64,000 nt of DNA from Hymenolepis diminuta (lineage: Eukaryota; Platyhelminthes; Cestoda; Cyclophyllidea; Hymenolepididae): NCBI GenBank assembly GCA_900708905.1, contig CAADRB010000010.1, positions 1,387,245 through 1,451,244 of the forward strand, written 5' to 3'. Below, piece after piece: positions 13,769 through 25,700 of the stretch. A program made the position numbers and the translations under genes. Position 1 is the first letter of the stretch; each line of letters starts with the position of its first letter. Below the pieces are notes generated by a model, which made no database searches, was not told where the DNA came from, and saw only the letters and a list, made by a program, of their open reading frames with translations.

Positions 13769-14666
13769 TAATCAGCTTCCTTTAAAATTATCCATCTTTA
13801 CTGTATTGTATCGTATCATATCGTAATGACTTTTGAGTAGACAGAAAGTAGAATCGAACGCGGTCTCGGATTTCGTGCAATAAGTTCCAAGCTGGTCCAT
13901 GACTTCAAGTCCATGCTAATTTTATTCAAATCCACAAAGGGTATATATTATGCAACATAATTCTTAACGTGTTGTAGCAAATTTAACGGCCTGCGAAATT
14001 TAAATTTACTGCAGAAGATATAAAAGAGATGGAAAGAGAGGTTGCATTCTAGATTTTAAATATTAATCGTAATGCTACTATATTAATCTATTAATACTAA
14101 TCCATTCTTATGAATTTTATCGATTTTTAAGGAGCGCTTTCTTCGGTTTTCAGCTGATTACATGGTTATGAAAAATCAATTAAACACGAGCCTTTCCTTA
14201 TGGAAATCAACACAATCGCCCCCAAATCTGAGTTTTTAACAAACAGAAAGAAATCGGATATTTAAAGTCATAGAGGTCCTAACAATAGAGGTTCAAGCTA
14301 CAACCAGAGCTTTGGCTTCAAACAAAGTTTTTCCTTCCTCTCGTAAGAAACGTTATCTATTTGATCAAATGAATCGTATAAATAACTTAAAATTCCAGAA
14401 TAGAAAGGCCCCTTAGATGCCATTTCGTTGAACAAAGAGTCGACGAATATAATAATATCCTAGTAATCATTCCTAATTACCCATCTATTCGGAAAGATAT
14501 TCATATAACTAATTCAAAAATCATAAGAATTTGCATCGCAATTTCGACATCGTTAATAGTTAAAATCCACTTTGAAAGTATTAATATACATTTTGCTCCC
14601 ATATATTCTCATTAAATCAATTTAGTGAAAATATCTGGGAGGACTGTTATAGAAATCATAAAAATT

Positions 14667-16289
14667 CTAAGTAGCGTTATCATTGCTAATCTCGTTGTCA
14701 TCTTGACCATCTTGGTTAGCAGGGGAGATTTGTGAAATATTTAATTGAGCATCATTAATCTGAGTGGAAGATTTGCTGAGCGTCTCCTCTACAGCTTCAT
14801 TTTTAGTAATCGACTCAATATGTCGCAGATGATATTCCTGGATACGCCCTAGGGAAAATGAACAATTTATCAAATCATTTATATCTCCTATAAAGTTAGG
14901 CAGTTAATTAAACATACAATCATGTGAATGTACAAGATTTCGTTGTATTTCAATAGCAGCTTCTTGGGCAAATCGATCGAATTCTTCATAAAGTCTTTGT
15001 CTATCAATCCCTGCCTTTAATTCAAAATACCCGATTTAAAAAATATTACAATTATCCAAAATGGGGTGGGAGGCATCACTTACCGTTTCCATATCACAAC
15101 CCACTGAAACCTCTGCGACGTGATCAAGTTTTATGTTACGATTCACTTGATTTTGATATTCCTTACCACATTTTTGCATGTGATCCACGAAAGTCCAAAA
15201 AGCTTCCATGGATAGTGGTTGCACGTAAAACATAACATACTACAATATTAGAAAACAGCAATTCCACCTGTAATTTGTGAGTATTACAAATTTATTGGGA
15301 GATTCAAAATACTAACTGTCATGAATTCGGTAAGTGTGTAGTTGTCAACCTTTTCTTCTACATTTTCAACGTAAATGATCGGGTCCAGAATCGAGGAAAG
15401 ATCAAGGGGCATTTTCATCACAATGTGCATAAATGATCGTACAGATTCCTGAATCTGTGAAACAAGAATATCAGTCATATATAAATATGTGCTACTAACG
15501 CAATATGAGTAACGAGTTTGAATTTACAATCACGGAATTGATGGTACTTTTGCCTACTAATCTGAAACAGTCGAAAATGGGTTCTATCAGGCGCAATTTG
15601 TCGGCCAAATCTTGATCTTTTAGCTTTTTTTCTGCTTCCATCTTCTCCTTTCTGCTCTCGGAATCAGAGGTATATTTCGCCAAATCCGTGCCCGATTGAA
15701 GGAATAGTTTCTTTTTTAACTGATCAACAACTTGTTGCATTGCCTTTGCATAGGGGGATCGACAAGTATTTATTATCGGATTATAATATTTTGGGTTATT
15801 CCGCATAAGAAATTGCGCTAATCTATTGAGTGGATTGAAGTTTACATCCATTCGTACTTCCATCTCTTCACTATCGGTTTCAGATTTACTTGACTTGCAA
15901 AGTCCACGATGGTCCGCTTCTCTTATAACGTGTTCAAGTCCCAGGACAACAGTCGGTAGGAGGTTTTCTGCGAGATACATGCGTACTTCAGTTGATAATG
16001 TACAATTGTAAAGCCACTGATATGGGAGTAAGTCGATAGAATGATGTTGTTGAAGAGAATTAGAAAGTTCTTTAAAATCTGCTTCTGCTGATGTATGACC
16101 ATCATGTACTTCTGATAAAAGACTCGAAAGAAATAGCTCTTCGTTATGCAGACGATCCTGTAACTCACATCCTGATTTCATATTCACGTCATCAGTATCG
16201 TATCTTTTTGAGATAAGACATTGAGATAACAGCGGACCTTGTAAAATTTTCTCTGTTGTATTGTGACTGATATTTTCAATATTCATAAT
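14667..16289 (-). CDS. EFCAB5-like protein with DPY-30 motif
   Basis: Five exons on the minus strand: 16289-15528 (ATG at 16286), 15454-15317, 15239-15084, 15014-14918 and 14848-14667. All junctions are GT-AG and phase-consistent (0, 0, 0, 1), giving 443 residues plus TAG. Residues about 102-167 contain a DPY-30-type dimerisation motif: YLAENLLPTVVLGL, then FNPLNRLAQFLMRNNPKY. A charged helical stretch follows (about 195-235, KEKMEAEKKLKDQDLADKL). The later segment CDMETAGIDRQRLYEEFDRF resembles the region after the helical part of EFCAB5, from memory of that family. Human EFCAB5 is much longer, so this is a short relative or only part of one. DPY-30-motif proteins of this kind occur in cilia and flagella; the ciliary role is inference. 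The family assignment is moderate and the gene structure is strong. Confidence 0.65.
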
Positions 16290-16305
16290 CTGAATTATCA
16301 AAAAT
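16286..16305 (-). promoter_or_regulatory. Splice acceptor just upstream of the EFCAB5-like ATG
   Basis: A T-rich tract ending in TTCAG lies three bases before the ATG at 16286, and the triplet between them (ATT) is in frame with it. This is either the end of a 5' UTR intron or a spliced-leader trans-splice acceptor. I found no upstream coding exon that fits. Confidence 0.4.
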
Positions 16306-16309
16306 ATCT

Positions 16310-18030
16310 TTGCAACAAACTACCTTGATTAAATTTTATCATATGATATGTTCTTAACATAAAACTGTAGAGCTATGTTAGCAATATGAGCTATAAAATC
16401 ATGCATTCAAAAGAGTTTTCAAGAGAGTTTCTTTTAGTTTAAAATTAACGTACTTTAACTGTCTTCAAAAATTCGCCAGGTTATTGCTATAGGAGTGACC
16501 TTGTCCGTAGATTATTTGTAAACTGGCCTTCATATTTATCTACTTTTATTTAAATCTGTTCTACATTGACTGAAGAAAATATTACTAATCATTTAAACGC
16601 TAAATATTAAGGCATTGAAAACAATCAAACGTTGATCGCTTTATTTGACTTCCCCTTGCAGTAACATCTACCACATACTTGTTGTCCAAACATTCATTCA
16701 ATTGACAAACCGTAAATACACAAATATGCAGTAGAAAAGTAATGCTAAATCAACAAGAATACAATTGAATGTAAGAGCCAAAGTGTTAGCATTTTATGTT
16801 TCCATGGTTAGTTTTCTTATAATGGCACAAACTTTTGATCATTGTTTGAGTAGACTCAAAATGTAGTTATTTTCATAAAAGAATATCCCTTATAATGTTT
16901 AAACAGAAAAAAGAGTATTGTGCACACTTCCTTAATTAGATCTTAATTAATTTCACAACACTGGATGTTTTCCTAAAATGGACACAATGATTATTTGATT
17001 AACTGTTGTTATTCATATTTATGAATATTTTTAAACATGTTATGCGCCAAGAGCTACAAATTGAGTTATATTTAGATCTAAATCATTCCAATTTAATAAA
17101 AATTTTTGTGCATTTAATTGTCAATATTGATTATCGAACAAAACCTATGTCTACTAATTATTCATTTTTGTTTAAATGCTATTTTAATGACTTTCTAATC
17201 TGTCGGTTGATTGATACTTCATAAGATCTAATACTCAGTTAATAGCGCGAAATTTCATATGAACGGACTGGAGTCAGCCAGCCCGCTTCTATCCGTCCTT
17301 TTTACGAACGACGATTTGAGTTATTTATTAAAGTCAGCTCTTGCTGAATGGTTAGCATCGTATTGATTTTACAAATGAATGATACTTCACGTTATGCATA
17401 AACAATGCATCAAGTAGATATTTCATTCAAATTCCTTATAATTAAACAAAAAGAAAATAGGCCTATGTTCATATTGTGAAGGAAATAACAACATTGCTTG
17501 CCCTACTCTAATCATTAATATAACAACCATATTTCTCAGGTACCGCAGAAGGGACGATAACGCAATAGAATCACGTGCTGTATTTTAGAACAACGCGCCT
17601 AGAGGCCAATTTTATAGCTGATCAAGCCTGCCAGGGATATCAAACTCACCATTTTGGTAAAGGACATAGGATTTATTCATTCGTAAATGCGAGAATATAC
17701 ATGTAATCAATAGTTAAACTTTCAGACATAAAGAACTAAACTAGATGGAATGCCTGTTTAACAGAAGCAAAATAGCAATAATTTAGACTTTACGGGGAAA
17801 TTCATTTATTATTCATTTATTTTCCATGACAGGACAATAAAAGCTTCATAGTTTTTCATTATGGGAAGCATCCAAACGCATGCGTAGAGAAATTTCGCTT
17901 AAAGGAAATTTTTCATATTTAAGAGTCAGCATTTGTGCAGCAGAAATGAGAACCATAGAATAAGGAGAAGCCTATTTCATCTGAGCTCCAAAATTATTAG
18001 GTTAACTGGCTTTTCAATCTAAGCTCCGAT
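16310..18030. other. Gene-poor stretch upstream of the EFCAB5-like gene
   Basis: No exon or repeat recognised. It should contain the 5' UTR and promoter of the minus-strand EFCAB5-like gene. A less AT-rich patch at 17530-17660 is a possible promoter, but no TATA or CCAAT arrangement decides it. Confidence 0.35.
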
Positions 18031-18039
18031 CAAACTCTT

Positions 18040-18450
18040 CCTCTCTTTTCATCATTTTGCTCTCCCCATAGAAAATCTTATTGATGAGGTTTCACGTGAT
18101 TTTGCAGCCATCCTCTTTTCTCATAATTCTCCTAGCACCAGTAGGCGGTTCATATTTGGGTTTGTAGTGATTGATCCGCCTGTGCCTTCTCATCTCACTT
18201 CCCTTTGCAAAGAGTCGATGATACAGAAAATCTTATTTCTCATTTACGCACAGTTATGGTTGATGCTTCATATTACGCCTTGTTTCTAGTCGAACACTTG
18301 CTTGGTATCCGCTGAAGTTGCTTTAGCCAACTCTTTGTATGCGTTGATTTAAAGATATGAAATATTGTCCTCCAAAGAGTCTCGCATTGTTCGAATCTGT
18401 ATGCAAAAGTTAACAAATCTGCGATCTCAAAATCTCCATATTTCCTGATT
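18040..18450 (-). mobile_element. LINE 3' fragment, minus-strand copy
   Basis: On the minus strand near 18240-18120 the frame reads HRLFAKGSEMRRHRRINHYK, clearly the same C2H2 finger as the copies at 21.8, 30.1 and 50.6 kb. The DNA is also recognisably similar (CATCGACTCTTTGCAAA). Upstream in the element, near 18340-18290, it shares AYKELAKATSADTKQ-like coding with the copy at 29.97 kb. The first cysteine of the finger is mutated and frameshifts are present, so it is dead. It lies head-away from the longer plus copy starting at about 19.8 kb. Confidence 0.6.
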
Positions 18451-19824
18451 TACAAACGTTTCGAATCATATATTTGTATCGAGAATTGCCTTTGCTATAA
18501 ACAAGTATTTGTTCTACTTAGGTCAATTTAGGTAAACGAGGTCATGTCTGATACTAACAATAACCCCCTTGGGTCCTAAACAAACGTTTATTTTGCACTA
18601 TAGTGCTGAAGGTCCTGATCTAACCTTGTGAACGGCTTGTAGATCGTAAAAAATTTCCTCTTAAAATCCAAACATACTAATCTTCTATGAAAATGCACTT
18701 CCTATGGGTTTGAATGTTTTTCATGGTCAGAGTTATTAAGCTTGTTTGCCCAGCAATGGGAAAGAAATAAAAAAACAAATCAGAACGTGTTTATAATCAT
18801 GGCACATGAGATAATATGAATGGATAAATATAGCGGGCAGGATAATGCTATTGTCTATCATCAGACATATCTTCAAAAACGGAATCCTGAATCAAAATGT
18901 GAAATTTAATAAAATAATAGGGTCAGTTTAACGGTTATCTCATTAATCGGTTTTTTGGAACGTCAAATATCCGTACTTGAAACCGCACTTATTGGCCCGT
19001 CTTTGCTATTCATAAGGAAGCAATTGATAAAAACTTTTACTATAGCAGAGTGAAACACATTGAAGCCCAAATTAACCAAATCACATAGAAATTGCTTTGA
19101 TTACTTGAACTGATTCGCCACTACATTCATTGTTTCCGTGGCGATCTTATTAATTTGAGTCTAAACAGGTTCAACCACTTCCCGGTAAAATGTAAGGCTG
19201 AAAGGATTCCAAAAAGCGGAACCTTCGATTGCACTGATTGTTTAAAGCTTTAATAATTAATTTATTCTGATTGGAATATATGTAAAATAATGCCAGAATT
19301 TCAATAGTTGACTACTGAACAGTACGCACAAAAGTACTCATCTCTACTCTAGATATCTGAAAAACCTAAAAATTAGATGGACAAATCGACCACTTTCCGG
19401 TTAATCGGTTCTAAACAGTATGAAAATTCGAAAGCTTAACTCTGTACACAAGCATTCTCGCAGAGATTTGAAAGGTCAATTTCTCAAGTTTGATTTCTGG
19501 AGTTTCAGGTCTTGTCACATCAAACTGTAACTCTTATTTACTACTCATCAACTGTCTGCCCAAAATATCTCCTTAGCATTTCAGACAGAAACTAATTCTG
19601 TCGTAATATCAAAAGTTAAAGGAATCTCTGTATTTATAATTCTGGATAATAAAAAACAGCTCCATGCCAATGGGTGGTGTCTCATTTCTCACCAATGGTT
19701 CTCAGGTTCAAGAATTCAAACCTATTTCCAACAGTTATAATTAGTGTTACTTACCCAACATTTCAGAGAAAGAAACACTATATTGACAACTGAATGGTGC
19801 ATTGAGAGACACGAAGTGTAAATG

Positions 19825-22720
19825 TAAAAATTTCATCATTATGGAAGATTTTAACTGTCAATTTGACAAGAAGCTCATGTGGACCATAGGGATGAATTAG
19901 GTCACTCTATAGACTACAGAAAATGGAATGGGCTTGTTAATTGTTGTGAAAGATGCGATCTTTATTCTATTGATTCTTTTTTTCCAAGAACAGGCCCGGG
20001 TACTGTCTTTGATTTCTATTTTGTTTCACGGAAAATAGAGAAGCGGATGTAAACCCTGATCATTGCCTGATTAAATCAAGTGTCGGGATTGAAGCTACGC
20101 GGAGAAAGTTGAACAGACATATAAATCAGATAAGAATTTGTCGATTGAATAGAGGAATTATTCTCGTACCAAAGCAAAAATACTCATGTCATCCGCCCCC
20201 TAAAATGGTGTAGAAAAAAGTGAAATTACATATATTGAGTGCAAAAAAGATATATTTAGCAGAAAGGTTGGTAAAATTTCCAGAATTGTGAACTATTAAT
20301 AAACCCAGAAAAGCCAATAACATACTTCAACAAATTCTACTGATAACCTCTTGAACATGGTCTATTTAAATACAAAATGGATTTGCCAGCTTTCTATGGC
20401 GAAACATATGCTGAATTATTCAGTTATCGGCCAGTACAGTCTAATGTAGCTTCAAACATCACCTGGAGCTAATCGGTTATTATCTGAACTTACTAAATGA
20501 AGCGGGTCATCACCAGATACTTACTGAAATTCTTTAACGATTGTAGACTGGGCAGAATCCCTATACCTCAACGCTAAAAGTAACAAAATAAGAACTAATC
20601 CGGCTAACTACCTGAGTATTTTCTTTCTTGACACATACATTGCATCGGTGGTGTGTGAAAGGTTTAATTTGCATATAAATGAATGATTACCAAATATGCA
20701 ACATGGATTTCGTGCTGGAATGTCAACAGAACAAGCGGTCCTTTGTGTAAGAACAGCAATTCAGGAAGCGGTAGATCGACATTTTGGAATAGTGCTAATT
20801 TTTTTTGACTTAGGTAAGGCCTTGATTCACCACCCTTCCCTACAACATCTGCACTACTTTGGGAGCTAAAGCTGCCTTGGGACATAGTTAACTCCCTTAT
20901 ACCACTCCTAGATGTCCAAAAAGGCCACTTAAAGGACTCAAATCAAGTATTTTTCTATGAAGAGGGGCGCCCTATACTCTTTAACATAGTTTGACAACTA
21001 ATATTAGAAGAAATTTATGTAATCGAAGAAGATTTGAAAGTCAGACGTTGGAGTTCTGTTGGATACGAGTTGTCAGTGAGGCATTTTAAATATGTAAATG
21101 ACTTATACCTTATTTCTAATTCGATTGGTTATGCTGAAAAACTTCTCTAGAGATGCGAACACATAATAAACAAATATACCATGGAAATGGCGTATGAAAA
21201 AAACAATCTGGATGTACGTTGGGTTCGGATCTGAAACAGTTACATCTTCAGTTAGATGAATAGAGCATTTGTCAGATGAGTTCCTACATATATCCTGGCT
21301 CTCCTGAGAATGAAAAAGATCTCGCTGATGATGCTACAGGACTTAGTATTATTTAGACTAAAAGACAGCTAGTAATGCTCAGGCCAGTTGTAAGATCCAA
21401 ATTACTTTCGAGCAACACTCGAACAAAGCTTATAGAAACATTTGTCAAGCTTGTCCCTAATTACGGTTTGTCTACTAGCATCTATCGCAAAGTGGATGAA
21501 CACAGCTTGGGAGATATTGTTGGGCATGCATAGGAGATGACAAGTGATTGTTAAAGTGCTGACGGGAAAAGTTTCTCTGAGAGACTTTGCGCTTAACATC
21601 TAGGCAAGTCTGCACGCAAAGGCGATACAATCGACAAACTTTTATTACATTCCCAATTAGTGAATTTGAGAACATCTGCAGTTGTTTGTGCAAATAGCTA
21701 ACTTAGGCACCTTAATTCCGAAGTAAAGTAAGTGTCGGTTAAAAAGATAGGGCGGTTTAGATTCAGAACTCTAATGTGAAATTTATCCCGCGTTTGCTGG
21801 AACACCAATCACTGATATAACCTATGGAAAAGGGAAAAATAGTCTGTATGTGCGCTTGGCACCATCGACTCTTTGAAAATGCGTGTGAGATGAGAAGATA
21901 CTGGCGAATAGACCATAACCGAAATGCGGACATTCCACAAACTGATATATTTCCTTGCCCAGTGGATGGATGCTACAAAAGATATATGAAAATAAAATGG
22001 TCACGAAATCATTTGAAAATAGGTCATCCGGAATTTCAATTTGGCGATGATAAGGGAATAATTTAAAATATATGAAAGGAAATTAAAATGCATACAACCT
22101 GACGATTTAAGAGTCCAGATGCAGTATGACTTTGAATCTCGATTTATATGGAGTTCGCAGAGCTACCAAATCTGATAAAGGAGATCTTGCGTGTTCTGAA
22201 ATATCCCGGAAAGTGTGATCTTACTACCGATCGCGTAGTGAGCAAGTGCGGACGTGCATGCAGAGGTCTTCCCAGCCAATCATCGATCAATATTCATACA
22301 GTTTGGAGTTGATTATATTTAGTGACTAAGCTTGTTAACAGTGGACTATTGCCTACAATAAATTCTCTCCATTCTATACCTTCTTTGTTTTTGCTATTTT
22401 GGACGTAGCCTAGGTAATTTTTGGGGGCAAATTTATACTAGAGGACTCTGCTGGAGGCTAGTTGTGTCAGTAACTAGTTGAACTTCTTAAGAGGATTACT
22501 AACGTTCAGCAAAAAGGCTTATTTGTGTAGCGCCTGCTACGCATGCCACAAAAATTTACTAACATTGCTTAAATCGCTTCTAACATCCTTAAAATTTAGA
22601 CGCTCTCCATGATTAACAAAGGGAAGCATTTTTGCTTTGCCATAACTATTAATAAATACTAGATTTTCAAAACCGAAAACATTCCCAGGAATGAATGCAT
22701 TCTAAGACATGGCTGAAGAA
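19825..22720 (+). mobile_element. Decayed LINE: endonuclease, RT, C-terminal C2H2 pair
   Basis: The most complete copy of a non-LTR retrotransposon, broken by many stops and frameshifts. In order: an APE-type endonuclease trace at 19831-20045 (FIIMEDFNC, then KWNGLVNCCERCDLYSIDSF in another frame); a reverse-transcriptase core at 20690-20830 (MQHGFRAGMSTEQAVLCVRT, then IVLIFFDLGKAL); the mutated catalytic box near 21085-21108, where FADD/YADD has become YVND; a thumb-like segment TRTKLIETFVKLVPNYGL near 21420; and a tandem C2H2 unit at 21824-22066, HHRLFENACEMRRYW with IDH, then CPVDGCYKRYMKIKWSRNH with GHPEF. The non-coding tail includes TTTTTGCTTTGCCATA near 22630, shared with two other copies. 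The lost catalytic aspartate and the stops show it is inactive. Confidence 0.7.
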
Positions 22721-22759
22721 GCAAAAGTTCGGTCAAAGGACGTTTCAAACCTGAAATTG

Positions 22760-25700
22760 AAGAAGTTTCTTCTGGAGAAATACTTCAATGCATATTCCCG
22801 CACAATTCAGAGCTCGTAAAAGATAGCAAAAAAGCATTATATTAATAATTAAATAGGTCAACTTGAAAATTTTTTAAGAGGTAATCTAAGAGGTGATTTT
22901 AAGAGATAAGAGGAGCAGTTTGTGGACTTGGGCAAAATGAAATGGGCTAAGTGCCCCATAAGTACCGCTCTTTTACCTCAACTACGACATGTCTGTCTTT
23001 TAGATGACTCAACAGCATTTTGCTATGAGTCGGACCTGACTATCAGAAATCTATTATTTACTACGGGAAATCTCCCTAATGCTAGGACTACATGTCACAG
23101 TGGAATAAGATCCGAGACTATAAATTGGGGTCCAGGGAAGTTCAACTAATTTGCATAAAGTCTTGAAAGATTTTAGCAACGTATTCGGCCGAGCTCTCGG
23201 GATTGGGTAGACGCTGAAGTGGTAACGCTTTATACGAAGGCAGACGTATGGCAAATATTTATCCTGAATGCAATCGAAAACTTTATGCATCAGAAGTCGA
23301 TAGCAAATTGAGATCATATCTATCGGAAAAATTTAACTGATCACAATATCGCTTCTGGAAAAGGAGTTTTAACTGATCAAGCAATATGTGCGATTCGAAC
23401 ACTCATCCAAAATGACAATTATCCGACAGCTAATGCAACTTCTTTAAATGACCAAGAAAAACGTATTTAGTAGCCTCCATACATGGGCTTTAATGTGTCA
23501 GAAGTCACTGTATTATAATTATCCAGAATATTTGCAACAATTCTGATCCATGTGGAATTGGCAAATTAAAAAAGGGGTTTATTTGTCTTTTTCACTACAA
23601 AGACCAGATGCGCAGGCACGTAACGGGCGACAATTTTGAATCTCTTTTAATTTTATTTTTACTCACGTGATACTACAATATTTTTAATTTTATAAACTGT
23701 ATTGCAGTAGACACAAAATTAGAACTCGGATATATTAGATGAAACTTTATTTTGTATTTTACTGTACAAATAATTAAGTATTAACATAACGAATATAGTA
23801 AAATCAATTTGGGCATAGCACCAGAATGAACTTTACGTGTTCTTTACGGAACTTAATTATACAAAATAAATTGACATATTCAAAATTAGTAATTTACATT
23901 TTGTTAATTAAATAAATATTGTTGCAATAATTTAATACATTTCTAAAATATTAAAACTGTATAATAATATAATCATCGTTAGAATACCGAATTAAAAATA
24001 CCAAAAAGATGAATTTCACTGCTGCAAACAGAAAGTAGGAGCAACCGGTAAGAATTAAAGAATGTCAAGTGTGTTAGAAAAGGAAACGTGAGCGGGGGAA
24101 AGAATAATAGATAATAGAAAGAACGCGTAAAGAGCCAGGAATAAAAGTTGGAATAATTAAAAGACAGGAAGAGAATTCAGCTCCAAATATAAGTACATAA
24201 GCTCCAAGAGTGTTCGAGTAAGCTCATAACGTAGCTGGATCGAAAAACATGTCCGCGGACAGAGTTGCTAATGAGGAAGTCGATAATGGAGCCCAGTGTG
24301 GCTATTGGGCATATCAGGTTACATATTCATCAGTCACTATCGCTCCTGGTTGAGGTAGACGGACATGGGACAAATACCCGCCTCCTCTTGCCATTTATAA
24401 CTTACGCTTCTTGGTCCTTATTCCTATCTCTTCCCTATCTGATTGATTTTATACCCTTTCATGGTTACTTTCCTTACCCACATCATGTGCTTTAATGAAA
24501 ATCTCTTTGGACCGCACTTTCTGCAGAGGAAAGAAAGACTATTTATGAGTTGAAAGTGGGGAATGTTGTCTGCAGATCGTCTGAGTCACCACAAGGATTT
24601 TGAATAACATGCTGATGTAGGCATGACAATAAGATCTTGCCGATATACAAGGTTCCGACAATTGTCAAGCTGTCCAAAAAACGTTAACTCAATCATGAAC
24701 GGCTCACGCAATTTTAATCGGAGAATCTAAACTTTTCAAGTGAATATGCATAAAACTATCAAAACTGTAATTATTCCATCTCAAGGAAACTCAACCCAAA
24801 TATACCGCGCAAAAATTGCCCCTATGACCTGAAAATTTGACATTTCGGTAACGAACCTATTTCTAATAATTGAAGTTAAAAAATTGAAAGTACGATTCGA
24901 AATTGTTTATTTAAATGATGAGTTCTTGATATAGTTTATTTACAAACAAATAATAGTATTCTAAATCGATAATTTGCTCAAGGTTAGGAAGACGAGAATC
25001 ACTATCACTGTATCAATTCCTCTTTTCTTGTTATGGAAATTTTGATGTTTTCCTTTTCGGTTCCTTAGATTGCATCTTGTTGTGAGAATCATTGTTTCTG
25101 GAAGGAGTTATTATTAGATTTTCTGCAGGACTTCGATTTTTTTCACTCGTCGATAAATCATTTGTGTAACCAAATTCAATAGTAAAAGAAGGAATAACTT
25201 TACGTCTGGCAAGAATATCAATAAAACATCTGGTTGTTCGGAATGAATTTTCAGATTCCGAAAAAGAATTTTCATTAATAATACCATAATATTTTCTCAT
25301 GTTGTCCCCTATTTTAATCTAATATCGCATCTTCCTTCACTTAAGTGACATTCATATAGTTTCTTTTTGGAAGTTTCACGTGTAATTCAAGCCCATCAAA
25401 ATTTTTCGCAGACATGACATTAACAGTTATCGCGCTCTTCGTATGTTGTGTCAGTATATCTTTTTAATGGAACGTGTTCTCACGGACTTATTGTAAGGAT
25501 ATTTCCCACGGAATTTTATTCTGGAAACCATATTTTTACAAGTGAAGTGGATACCAAAAATGTCTTATTCACTGGAACTCCAAAAGTGAATGGGAACAAT
25601 CCGATATCCTTTCATTACTTGAACATAATGGAGTTCTCGAACCTAAACTATAGTGTTTAACTTATATTTGTCATTGACACATGAATGAAATGAAAAAATG

